From: Halobellus captivus
Lineage (GTDB): Archaea; Halobacteriota; Halobacteria; Halobacteriales; Haloferacaceae
Length of the DNA stretch: 64,000 bases
NCBI RefSeq assembly: GCF_007655485.1
Contig: NZ_VJXQ01000003.1
Location: 79,217 to 143,216 of the forward strand
Direction: 5' to 3'
A program made the translations under genes and the position numbers. Under the pieces are notes generated by a model, which saw nothing but the letters and a program-made list of their open reading frames with translations, made no database searches and was not told the DNA's origin. Shown here piece by piece: positions 49,533-57,674 of the stretch. Position 1 is the stretch's first letter, and each line of letters begins with the position of its first letter.

Positions 49533-50762
49533 TCATTCGGTCGGGTTCGGTTCCGGACCCAGTCTCACCGCGAGCGTCACGGCGTACGCCATCGCAGCGA
49601 TTGCAGCGAACGCGAACGCACCCTTGAAGCTGACCAGGCCGATGAGAACGCCCATCAGCAGCGGTGCGAGCGTGAGCGCCCCGCTCTTGAAGAACTGTAG
49701 GCCGCTCATAATTCCCGCCCGTTGTTCCTCGTCGGCGAACGCGGCGACCGCGTCGTTGACCACCGGATTGAGCACCGCCTCCCCTAGCGCGTAGAATACG
49801 GTGGCAACGACCAACATCCAGACATTCGGCGAAAACGGGAGCACCGCGGTGCCGACGATCGCGAGAACAATACCCGCGAGCATCGTGTTTTTTCGCCCCA
49901 GTCTGAGGAGCACAGAGCCCGAAATGGGAGAGACGATGACACGAATGCCGCCGTACACGCCGAGGACCGTCCCCGCAACGGTGGCTGGCGATTCGAGCTC
50001 CGAGACGACGAACACGGGGAGGAAGGTTGTGAAACTGGCCTTGAGGAAAAACAAGGTGAATCCCCCAGCGATGAAGAGAGCAAGTCGACCGTTCGCCGCG
50101 GCCAAGATGGTTCGGACGTACGCGCGGAGTTCCGCGACGACGACTCCGCGTTGGAGATCTGGACCGTCGCAGTCGAGCGGTTCCGGGTAGTACCAGTATA
50201 CGAGCAACGCGACCGGGAGTGCCAGAGCGAACATGACGAACGGCAGTTGCCACGCGATTATCACGAGAACGCCAGCCACGATGGGTGCGACCGCGCTGGC
50301 GAGTCCGTTGATGCCCGATCGTATTCCCTGCGCAGCTGATCCCTCGGCACCGGTGTAGAGGTCTCCGGCAAGCGTGGCAGATAGCGGTAACACGCCCGCG
50401 AACGCCGCACCCTGCACGGCGCGTAGCCCCAGTAGCACCGGATAGGTCGTTGCCCAGAGCGTCGCGATTCCTGAGACACCGAACAGGACGAGCGAGGGGA
50501 TCAATATGGTCCGTCTCCCGTAGATGTCTGCGCCCACGCCGACCAGCGGGACTGCGAGCATCTGCGTGAAAAAGAACATACTCATTACCAAACCGATCTC
50601 CGATTCGGTGAGCGCGAACTCGCTTCCGATGTCCGGGAGCGCGACGGGCGCGGCGTTAAGTCCGAGCGCCGCGACGCCACTCGAGAGAAACACCACCAGC
50701 AGGGCTGAATCCGTCAACAGCGTCCGGTAGGAAACGCCGGTGGCGTCCGAGGAGGCGGTCAT
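49533..50762 (-). CDS. MFS transporter
   Basis: A 409-residue major facilitator with about 12 hydrophobic spans. It starts at ATG 50762 (TASSDATGVSYRTLLTDSAL). The loop 2-3 motif is VPLVGVGADIYGRRTILIPS (GxxxDxxGRR-like), and a related motif is SPISGSVLLRLGRKNTMLAG in the second half. The N-terminal half resembles drug-proton antiporters (AGVLPLSATLAGDLY, the type motif C region is not perfect). It could move an aromatic acid or its product. The gene sits between the tctC receptor and the amidohydrolase gene in the same accessory cluster. A TATA-like ACATATATACG is about 30 bp upstream. Confidence 0.83.
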   Translation of the reverse strand: MTASSDATGVSYRTLLTDSALLVVFLSSGVAALGLNAAPVALPDIGSEFALTESEIGLVMSMFFFTQMLAVPLVGVGADIYGRRTILIPSLVLFGVSGIATLWATTYPVLLGLRAVQGAAFAGVLPLSATLAGDLYTGAEGSAAQGIRSGINGLASAVAPIVAGVLVIIAWQLPFVMFALALPVALLVYWYYPEPLDCDGPDLQRGVVVAELRAYVRTILAAANGRLALFIAGGFTLFFLKASFTTFLPVFVVSELESPATVAGTVLGVYGGIRVIVSPISGSVLLRLGRKNTMLAGIVLAIVGTAVLPFSPNVWMLVVATVFYALGEAVLNPVVNDAVAAFADEEQRAGIMSGLQFFKSGALTLAPLLMGVLIGLVSFKGAFAFAAIAAMAYAVTLAVRLGPEPNPTE

Positions 50763-50787
50763 TATCGAACCGGTACTCCCACGGGTC

Positions 50788-50797
50788 GTATATATGT
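50788..50797 (-). promoter_or_regulatory. TATA-like box of the MFS gene
   Basis: CATATATACG on the minus strand, centred about 30 bp before ATG 50762. Confidence 0.5.
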
Positions 50798-50895
50798 AGT
50801 CCAGGGTGATTCGCGATGACGGTAATGCGGTCCGTCACCCGAGGAGCACAAATTCCCCTTTGACAAGGCATTTCGACGTCGCTCTGCGGACCTAC

Positions 50896-50904
50896 AAATT
50901 TATG
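50896..50904 (+). promoter_or_regulatory. TATA-like box of the amidohydrolase gene
   Basis: AAATTTATG, about 29 bp before ATG 50929. The ATG within it is excluded as a start, since translation from it would add a non-conserved leader to the protein. Confidence 0.55.
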
Positions 50905-50928
50905 CTGCAACCTCCCTATTCCTCATCT

Positions 50929-52074
50929 ATGTCCGTTAAAAAATTCCAGCCGGCGGACAGGCCGGAAATCCCGGAAGCGGTCCGCGAGGCGTTCATCGTC
51001 GATATCGACGTGCACCTCTCGATCAAAATGCTCGACGACCTCTTCCCGTATATGGACGATCGGATCGTCGACAAACTCGATCGGCCGTGGGGGAAATACC
51101 AGTTCGAGGCCATCGACTGGCTCCCCACCTGGGCGAACGACGCTGGCGGGATCGGCGTCGACAGCCACGGAACGGCGAAGACCGGCGAGGATATCTTGGC
51201 GATGATGGAGTCGATGGGGACGGACGTCCCAATCGTCACGCCCGGATTTCAGAGCCTCCCGCAGGTCGCGTACCCGCGGATGAAAGAGGAGGTGTGCCGC
51301 GCGTACAACGACTACGTGTTAGAACACGTCACTTCGGCTCACGACAACATCCACGCGCAGATCCTCCTCCCGCTCTGGGACCCCGAGCAAGCGGTGGCGG
51401 AACTCGACCGCGTTGGCAGCGAGCCCGACTTCGCGGCCGCCTACGGGTGGTTCGGGAAGTTCTGGCGGCTCGGCAATCCGGAGTACGATCAGCTGTACGA
51501 CAAACTGACTGAACTGGATCTCCCGCTCTCTCTCCACCTCGACGTCGCCTCCTACGCCGACAAGGCGACGCCGGAGGGAGACGCGATCCGGACGTGGATC
51601 GAGGCCATCGGCTTCGATCCGGCGACGCACGCGATTATGAACACGGTGAATATGATCGTCACGGGCGTCTTCGACAAGTATCCGGATCTGAACGTGGTGT
51701 ACCAGGAGGGCGGCGTGCACTGGCTGCCTTTCGTCGCCTACCGGATGGACGAGTTCTATCAGCACACGCCGGAGGACGTCCAACTGGCGGAACGAATGTA
51801 CGATCAGAACAAGAAGTACCTCGATAAACTCCCCAGTGAGTACCTCTGGGAGAACGTCAAATTCTCCACCCAACCCGTCTGTCTCCCCGACAATCCGAAG
51901 CACTACGAGTGGCTGTTGGAGATGGAACATGCGGAAAACACGCTGATGTTCGCTACCGACTGGCCGCACAGCACGAACGACCCGCCGACGTGGATCTTCG
52001 AACATCCTCACATCGACGAGCCGATGCGCGAGCGCATACTCCACGAGACTGCGGAGGAGGTCTACCGGCTGTGA
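50929..52074 (+). CDS. Amidohydrolase 2 family protein (putative aromatic acid decarboxylase)
   Basis: A 381-residue protein of PF04909, the group of ACMS, gamma-resorcylate and 5-carboxyvanillate decarboxylases and related hydrolases. The first metal motif reads FIVDIDVHLSIKMLDD, with a single clear histidine; the barrel centre is LSLHLDVASYADKA and the next histidine region VVYQEGGVHWLPFV, and the C-terminal aspartate motif is LMFATDWPHSTNDPP. Start ATG 50929 (SVKKFQPADRPEIPEAV) fits leaderless transcription. It lies just before a Rieske protein gene (16 bp) and probably shares its transcript. Decarboxylase or hydrolase activity cannot be separated by reading. Confidence 0.82.
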   Translation: MSVKKFQPADRPEIPEAVREAFIVDIDVHLSIKMLDDLFPYMDDRIVDKLDRPWGKYQFEAIDWLPTWANDAGGIGVDSHGTAKTGEDILAMMESMGTDVPIVTPGFQSLPQVAYPRMKEEVCRAYNDYVLEHVTSAHDNIHAQILLPLWDPEQAVAELDRVGSEPDFAAAYGWFGKFWRLGNPEYDQLYDKLTELDLPLSLHLDVASYADKATPEGDAIRTWIEAIGFDPATHAIMNTVNMIVTGVFDKYPDLNVVYQEGGVHWLPFVAYRMDEFYQHTPEDVQLAERMYDQNKKYLDKLPSEYLWENVKFSTQPVCLPDNPKHYEWLLEMEHAENTLMFATDWPHSTNDPPTWIFEHPHIDEPMRERILHETAEEVYRL

Positions 52075-52089
52075 AGGGGGAGTAAAGGG

Positions 52090-52443
52090 ATGACAGAACA
52101 CATCGTGGGGTCCGTCGACGAGGTACCGGACGGCGGCGTGATCGGTGTCGAGGTCGACGGCCTAGAGATCGCGATCTTCAACTGCGACGGAGATTTCTAT
52201 GCGATGCAGAACCGCTGTATCCACAGGAGAGCGGCGCTCCACCGGATCGACGAGGAGCGGATCGGCGAGGATGACTGCCTGACCGAGGGACCGGGCGACA
52301 TCGACTGCGAAAAACGGGTCACGGCCTGCCCGTGGCACGGCTGGAAGTTCGAATTGGAGACGGGACAGCACCAGACGACCGAAAAGCGGATGCGAACGTT
52401 CCCGGTGATAGTCGACGGCGACGAACTGCGAGTCGACGTATAA
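52090..52443 (+). CDS. Rieske [2Fe-2S] ferredoxin
   Basis: A 117-residue stand-alone Rieske protein. Cluster ligands are in NRCIHRRAAL (CxH) and ACPWHGWKFELETG (CxxH), separated by a long insert with two more cysteines (DDCLTEGPGDIDCEKR) that is typical of haloarchaeal Rieske ferredoxins. It would deliver electrons to an oxygenase or reductase partner. It follows the amidohydrolase by 16 bp, with a purine-rich AGGGGGAG-like sequence before ATG 52090. No terminal oxygenase alpha subunit is found in this window, so the partner is encoded elsewhere or the protein has another role. Confidence 0.88.
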   Translation: MTEHIVGSVDEVPDGGVIGVEVDGLEIAIFNCDGDFYAMQNRCIHRRAALHRIDEERIGEDDCLTEGPGDIDCEKRVTACPWHGWKFELETGQHQTTEKRMRTFPVIVDGDELRVDV

Positions 52444-52593
52444 CTCTGGCCGCGGGATCGCCGTCAAAACGGTCGGTCATTTTCCCTCACTTCGCTTCCG
52501 TGCACCGTGAGAGCCGACGCGGTTTCTCAAAAAAACGGGACCGTACCGGCAGTACCGAACGACGAGATCGAGGGTCGACCTCGAAAGGCCGCT

Positions 52594-53958
52594 TCACGCC
52601 TTCCGGAGGTCCTCGGTATACGGTACCGGGGCGACGGTCGCGGAGACTTCCGTCGGCTCGTGATCCTCGACTCGCGGGTTGATCGAGTCGCTTCCCTCTC
52701 CCCAGTGGACGGTCACTTCGGTCCCGGGTTCGCTGTATTCCAGATCGACGACGGCGAGCGAGGCGATGCCGCGGATATCTGGTTCGTACGACCGACGGCG
52801 GGAAAGGCCGACGAGGCTGCCGTCTTTCGTCACGCTGTCGAACGCCGAGTTCCCCCACCGGGACCGCGGAAGCTCGAAGTACTTATTGGGGGTACCGTCA
52901 CCGTACAGCGATGCGTACACATCGACCATATCATCGTCGTCCCAGAGCAACGAGACGAACTCTCGCTGCTGATTGTCGAGTTGCTCTCTGAGCGCTTCTT
53001 TCCCGACGTAGTCGTGATCGAAGTCGACGAGGCCACCGAAGCCGTACTCCACTGGCGTCATATAGTAGTCCGTGATGTCCTCTGAGTCGTAGCTCCCCTC
53101 GATAGAGAACGACGCCTCGCGGCGATCCGTTCCCAGCCACTTCCTGAAGCCCTCCATCTCTTCGCCGTCGTAGACCGGCGGCGGACCCGCACCGATCCAT
53201 CCGAGTCGGACTGACTGTGAGTTATAAGCTTTCGATCCGAGGTGTCTGATCCCGAACTCCTCGCCTGCCTCGAGAATCGCGCTTTTCACCTCATCGGCGT
53301 ACTCGAACGGCCCGTGGAACTCGAATCCCGGTTGCGTGGACATCCCGTGACCGAACGCCCGAACCTGCTTGCCCGCTAGGGTGATCTCTCTGAACTTGTA
53401 GAAACCAATGTCTTTGATGTCTGCGTCGGTTATTTTCGACAGTGTAGCGTACGCGTCCGGTCCCTGAACTTGGATGATGAAACTCTCGGGATCGCCGCCG
53501 TCTTTCTTGGCAGTCGGCGGATCGAAGGATGCCGTCGCGTCGTAGTCGCCGGTTTCGAGTTGATACTCCAGCCAGTTTTCGGCACCCCACGGGACACCCC
53601 AGAACTCCTCTTCACCCAATCGAAGCAGCGGTCCGTCACCGATGAGATGACCACGGGCGTTGCAGAGGACGATATGCTTTCCGTCGCCGATCTCGAAGTT
53701 CTCGAAGCTGTTGACCGAGAAATCCTTAAAGAACTGGAAGGCATCCGGCCCCTCGGCGTGAATCTCCGTCATATGGTGGGACAGATCGCCGAGTGCAACC
53801 GATTCAATGATTGCCCGCTGTTCTTCGATCCAGTTCGTTATCTCGTTCGGGATCGCCGGAAAATGTTCGCCGAGGGTGAACGCGGTGGCGTTTCCCCGCA
53901 GCATTTCGACGATATTGTCCGATTCCCGGACTAACTCGTCGACGTTGTTAGCGCACAT
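52594..53958 (-). CDS. LigM/DesA-like THF-dependent O-demethylase homologue (copy C)
   Basis: A 454-residue GcvT-fold protein most similar in length and pattern to LigM. Blocks in order: SDNIVEMLRGNATAF, TNWIEEQRAIIESVALGDLSHH, FIIQVQGPDAYATLSKI, GHGMSTQPGFEFHGPFEY, LEAGEEFGIRHLGSKAYNSQ, VYDGEEMEGFRKWL, DITDYYMTPVEYGFGG and DMVDVYASLYGDGTPNKYF, and a C-terminal RPRVEDHEPTEV-like tail. Start ATG 53958; a GTG at 53964 adds two residues. Upstream the DNA is very AT-rich with TATTAATA about 31 bp before the start. It lies just past the Rieske gene but on the other strand, so it is separately transcribed. Confidence 0.82.
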   Translation of the reverse strand: MCANNVDELVRESDNIVEMLRGNATAFTLGEHFPAIPNEITNWIEEQRAIIESVALGDLSHHMTEIHAEGPDAFQFFKDFSVNSFENFEIGDGKHIVLCNARGHLIGDGPLLRLGEEEFWGVPWGAENWLEYQLETGDYDATASFDPPTAKKDGGDPESFIIQVQGPDAYATLSKITDADIKDIGFYKFREITLAGKQVRAFGHGMSTQPGFEFHGPFEYADEVKSAILEAGEEFGIRHLGSKAYNSQSVRLGWIGAGPPPVYDGEEMEGFRKWLGTDRREASFSIEGSYDSEDITDYYMTPVEYGFGGLVDFDHDYVGKEALREQLDNQQREFVSLLWDDDDMVDVYASLYGDGTPNKYFELPRSRWGNSAFDSVTKDGSLVGLSRRRSYEPDIRGIASLAVVDLEYSEPGTEVTVHWGEGSDSINPRVEDHEPTEVSATVAPVPYTEDLRKA

Positions 53959-53985
53959 TGGCACCTGATGATCCTCTCTATTTTG

Positions 53986-53993
53986 TATTAATA
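53986..53993 (-). promoter_or_regulatory. TATA-like box of LigM-like copy C
   Basis: TATTAATA, about 31 bp before ATG 53958, sits in an AT-rich stretch (about 53975-54030) that stands out in this GC-rich window. Confidence 0.55.
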
Positions 53994-54071
53994 TTTCCTA
54001 CTAAATAATTTATATTATATTACATTTATACGCTCCCCGCCAACTCACCCGCTCACTGGAGGATACAGGCT

Positions 54072-54095
54072 GATATCTCTGAGACCAGAGATATC
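54072..54095. repeat. Perfect 10-bp inverted repeat with 4-base loop
   Basis: GATATCTCTG (54072-54081), loop AGAC, and CAGAGATATC (54086-54095) are exact reverse complements. The element lies in the gap between LigM-like copy C and the DUF6789-like gene (stop at 54212). It has no T-run after it on the minus strand. It could be an operator or a structured end of the upstream transcript. Confidence 0.6.
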
Positions 54096-54211
54096 GCTCT
54101 TTGCTCGATACGTACTACTCCCTCGCCCTCCTCTACAGTGAGTGAAATCATCGTACCGAGAGTGACTCTCGAATCCACGTTTCACAGTCTGTTCCGACCG
54201 TCGTTCTCCGA

Positions 54212-54673
54212 CTACTGCCGCCACAACACTGCGTACACACCGCCGAGGACCGCCCCGTAGACAACGTGACCGACGAGACTCATGACGTTCACGTTCGGCA
54301 GCGACGGGTTCGCTGGCGAGCCGACGGCCGAGAGCCAAATCGGCATCACCAGAACGGCCAGAACGACCCACAGGACCACGCCGTAGCCGACGCCGTACGC
54401 GATGGCTTTCGCGGTCGTCAGGTCGGTCTGCGTCGCCGCGAACGCGGCGAAGACCACACCCAATACGGCACCGTGGGCGACGTGGATGGTGAACCCCGCG
54501 GCACCCCCCATCAGGAAGTACATCGACGGGATTGCGACTTCGATGACCGGCCGCATCTGCATCACCATCAACGCGCCCATCACGATGGCCGCGATGGCAC
54601 CGGCGATGACGCCGTACTGCCACGCGTTGTCTTCCGTCTGTGCTGCCCTCGTCGTGCTGGTTTCAGTCGCCAT
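54212..54673 (-). CDS. Haloarchaeal membrane protein (DUF6789-like)
   Basis: A 153-residue protein with four hydrophobic segments: YGVIAGAIAAIVMGALMVMQM, GAVLGVVFAAFAATQT, YGVVLWVVLAVLVMPIWLSAV and LVGHVVYGAVLGGVYAVLW. The conserved HxxHGAVLG pattern (FTIHVAHGAVLGV) and the proline-rich loop SPANPSLPNVN match, from memory, a haloarchaeal family called DUF6789. No function is known. ATG 54673 begins with an acidic leader. Direction is the same as LigM-like copy C, but a 250-bp gap with the inverted repeat separates them. Confidence 0.75.
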   Translation of the reverse strand: MATETSTTRAAQTEDNAWQYGVIAGAIAAIVMGALMVMQMRPVIEVAIPSMYFLMGGAAGFTIHVAHGAVLGVVFAAFAATQTDLTTAKAIAYGVGYGVVLWVVLAVLVMPIWLSAVGSPANPSLPNVNVMSLVGHVVYGAVLGGVYAVLWRQ

Positions 54674-54836
54674 ACCGGACGGTACTCAGTCATCCGGAAT
54701 AACGGCGTCTCGGCGGGGTGACTCAGGCGCACGAGGCCAGTAGAATTATGTTGGTTGATACCGTCCCTCACTAAGGACTGATTCCGCCCTGTCGACCGTC
54801 CGAGCCTTTTACTTCGAGGAGGGCGGAGAGACCACC

Positions 54837-57014
54837 GTGTCGACGACCGGCGAATATGAGCGGTTCTTCCCGTACGAGGAGCCGTATCCGAATCAGCGCT
54901 CGGCGATGGCGGAAATCGCCGACGCGCTCGACGACGAGTGCGACGTCCTCTTAGAGGGTGCGCCGGGCACCGGAAAGACGCTCTCAGCGCTCGTTCCGGC
55001 CCTGGAGTACGCCCGACGGACGGACAAGACGGTCGTCATCACCACGAACGTCCATCAGCAGATGCGACAGTTCGTCTCCGACGCCCGCGCGATCACGCGC
55101 GAGGAGCCGCTCCGCGCGGTCGTGTTCAAGGGGAAGTCGTCGATGTGCCACATCGACGTCGAGTACCAGGAGTGTCAGACGCTCCGGGACACGACGAGAA
55201 CGCTCGTCGAGAAGGAGCAGGAGCGGGCGGAACTGACCGATCAGGCCGACGCCCTCCTCGATCGGCTTCGGGAGGGCGAAGACGGTGCGGGCGAGGCCCG
55301 GACCGCCGTGACCGACGAGCTCGACGCGGTCGAATCCGAACTCGACGAACTCCGCGACGGGAACGTCTGTGAGCACTACTACAACAACCTCGTCTCGGGC
55401 ACCGAGGAGTTCTTCGAGTGGCTCTTCGACGACGTGCGAACGCCCGAGGAGATCTACGCGTACGCCGACGAGCGACAGCTCTGCGGGTACGAACTCCTCA
55501 AGGAGGGGATGGAAGCCGTGGACCTGGTCGTTTGCAACTACCACCACCTGCTCGATCCGGCGATACGAGAGCAGTTCTTCCGGTGGCTCGGACGCGAACC
55601 GGAGGACGTCGTCACCGTCTTCGACGAGGCGCACAACATCGAGTCTGCCGCGCGCGACCACGCCAGCCGGGCGCTCACCGAGAACACGCTCGAAGAGGCG
55701 CTCTCGGAACTGGAGGACGTCGACGACTCCCGCGCCGAGTCAGCGACCAACGTCGTTTCGGCGTTTCTCGGCGCGTTGCGCGCGACCTACGACGACGCGC
55801 TCGGTTTCGGCGAGCGCGAGCAGGTCGGCGAGGACTGGCACGACCTCACGATCGCCAACAGCGACCGGCGCGACAATCTGACGCTCGCGTTTCTGGACCG
55901 GTACGAGGGCCGCGGCATCGACACCGAAGTCGACCTCGCGCTGCAACTCGGCCGGACGCTTGACCGGGAGTACGAGGAGGCGTACCGCGAGGGGCGAACG
56001 ACGACCCGATCGGAGTGTCAGACGCTCTCGGTCGCGGAGTTCATCGCCGCGTGGATGGCCGACGGCGGAAAGCTCGGGCAACATCCGATGTGTTCGGTGC
56101 GTCGCGACGGCGGCACCGACGAGGTGTACGGCCGCGCGGAGTTGTACACCTGCATCCCGCGGGAGGTGACCGAGGCGCTGTTCGCGGAGGTCCACGCGAG
56201 CGTGCTGATGTCGGCGACGCTGCGCCCCTTCGACGTCGTTGCGGACGTGCTGGGACTCGACGACCCCGTGACGATGGCCTACGGGCTGGAGTACCCCGAG
56301 GAGCGACGTCGGACGCTTGCGGTGGAGGCACCCGCCCTGTTCAGCTCCGAGCGATCCGATCCGGAGACGCAGGCCGCGATCGCGGACGTCCTCACTGACG
56401 CGGTGCGCTTCACCCCGGGGAACACGCTGCTCTTTTTCCCCTCGTACGCCGAGGCCGAGCGGTATCACGACCGCCTCCGTAGCCGCGCGGACGTGACGAG
56501 CGACCTCCTGCTCGACGGCTCCGACGTCGACACGGAGTCGCTGCGGCAGTCGTTCGTCGGAAGCGGCGACGCGACGCTCTTTACTTCTCTCTGGGGCACG
56601 CTCGCGGAGGGTGTGAGTTTCGACGGTGACGACGCGCGAACCGTGGCGGTCGTTGGCGTGCCGTACCCGCACCTCTCCGAGCGGATGGAAGCGATCCAGA
56701 ACGCCTACGACCGCGCGTACGACGATCGGTCGGAGGCGGGCTGGCGCTACGCGGTGGAAATTCCGACGATCCGGAAGACGCGACAGGCGCTCGGGCGCGT
56801 GATCCGCGCGCCGGACGACTACGGCGTCCGGCTCCTCGTGGACAAGCGCTACACCCAGAAGAGCGTCGAGATGGGGAAGTACGGCGTCCGCGAGAGCTTC
56901 CCGCGCGAGGAGCGCGCGGAACTCGTCGACGTCGCCCCCGGAAAATTGAAGTTCTCGATGCTGAACTTCTACGCCGATCTCGACGCCTATCCGGGCGAGC
57001 CCCCGCGGCCGTAG
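54837..57014 (+). CDS. XPD/DinG-type superfamily 2 DNA helicase with Fe-S cluster
   Basis: A 725-residue 5'-3' helicase. Walker A is EGAPGTGKTLSAL, the Walker B DEAH is FDEAHNIES, and the C-terminal motif VI region is QALGRVIRAPDDYGVRLLVDKRY. Four cysteines, in SSMCHIDVEYQECQ, NVCEHYYNN and RQLCGYELL, are placed as in the Fe-S domain of XPD. An acidic insert separates the second and third cysteines. Start GTG 54837 (STTGEYERFFPYEEPYPNQR) lies about 28 bp after a TTTTACTT patch. Roles include nucleotide excision repair or other DNA transactions; uvrB is also found 6 kb downstream. Confidence 0.92.
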   Translation: MSTTGEYERFFPYEEPYPNQRSAMAEIADALDDECDVLLEGAPGTGKTLSALVPALEYARRTDKTVVITTNVHQQMRQFVSDARAITREEPLRAVVFKGKSSMCHIDVEYQECQTLRDTTRTLVEKEQERAELTDQADALLDRLREGEDGAGEARTAVTDELDAVESELDELRDGNVCEHYYNNLVSGTEEFFEWLFDDVRTPEEIYAYADERQLCGYELLKEGMEAVDLVVCNYHHLLDPAIREQFFRWLGREPEDVVTVFDEAHNIESAARDHASRALTENTLEEALSELEDVDDSRAESATNVVSAFLGALRATYDDALGFGEREQVGEDWHDLTIANSDRRDNLTLAFLDRYEGRGIDTEVDLALQLGRTLDREYEEAYREGRTTTRSECQTLSVAEFIAAWMADGGKLGQHPMCSVRRDGGTDEVYGRAELYTCIPREVTEALFAEVHASVLMSATLRPFDVVADVLGLDDPVTMAYGLEYPEERRRTLAVEAPALFSSERSDPETQAAIADVLTDAVRFTPGNTLLFFPSYAEAERYHDRLRSRADVTSDLLLDGSDVDTESLRQSFVGSGDATLFTSLWGTLAEGVSFDGDDARTVAVVGVPYPHLSERMEAIQNAYDRAYDDRSEAGWRYAVEIPTIRKTRQALGRVIRAPDDYGVRLLVDKRYTQKSVEMGKYGVRESFPREERAELVDVAPGKLKFSMLNFYADLDAYPGEPPRP

Positions 57015-57038
57015 GTGCGCGCCGGACGCATCGAACGC

Positions 57039-57560
57039 TCACCGCAGCGGGATCCGCGCGGCGGCCTCGCGGTACCGCGAGTCCCAGACGTGCAGCTCCG
57101 TGGCCGTCCACTCGATCGGTTCGAGGCCCCGCCCCGCGACCACCTCGCGCGCATCGTCGATGCGGCCGCCCCGCGCGAGCGTGACGTGCGGGACGTAGTC
57201 GTCGCCTTCGATCCCCGCGACCGTCCCGAACGACTCGCAGAGTCTGCGGTGCAGTCGGTGCAGATCCGGGCTCTCGACGGTGAGATAGACGACCGGTCCA
57301 GTCCCCCGCGCGGGCGTCTCGAAGTAGTCCAGACCGGTCACTCGGAGGTCGAGACCGCCCGAAACGTGTCGCCGGAGTGACGGCCGCAGCCGCTCGCGAA
57401 GCCGCGGTAGCGAGTCCGCGTCGTCGTCGAGGGAGGTGTCGAAGCGCTTCGCGACAAGCGTGTGGCGCTCGCGGATCCGCTCGAAGCGCGTGAGTGCGGG
57501 ATGAAGCTCCGACGCGACGCGTTTGAGCTCCCCCGGAACGGGGACGTTCAGGCTGAACAC
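57039..57560 (-). CDS. 2H phosphoesterase (LigT/2'-5' RNA ligase-like)
   Basis: A 173-residue protein of the two-histidine phosphoesterase superfamily. The two H-x-T/S-type motifs are RERHTLVAKRF and YVPHVTLARGG, each with a central His as in LigT/ThpR, which act on 2',3'-cyclic or 2'-5' linkages. Start GTG 57560 (FSLNVPVPGELKRVASEL) begins the domain; the longer frame to 57671 includes an unlikely leader. It is convergent with the helicase gene, ending 24 bp from its stop. The RNA substrate is unknown. Confidence 0.82.
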   Translation of the reverse strand: MFSLNVPVPGELKRVASELHPALTRFERIRERHTLVAKRFDTSLDDDADSLPRLRERLRPSLRRHVSGGLDLRVTGLDYFETPARGTGPVVYLTVESPDLHRLHRRLCESFGTVAGIEGDDYVPHVTLARGGRIDDAREVVAGRGLEPIEWTATELHVWDSRYREAAARIPLR

Positions 57561-57674
57561 GGTCGAGGGTGTGGTTCCAGTGGGCAAGAAGCCGTCGAGA
57601 CTGTGGGCAAGGGGCCGTCGAGACGTGACCCAGGTCGCCGTGACCGTTATCGGCCGCGCCCGTGATATCATCGT

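Noticed and set aside
39547-53958. Calling the three GcvT-fold proteins glycine cleavage T proteins
   Set aside because: They are longer (437-457 aa), follow LigM motifs and no gcvH or gcvP gene is nearby.
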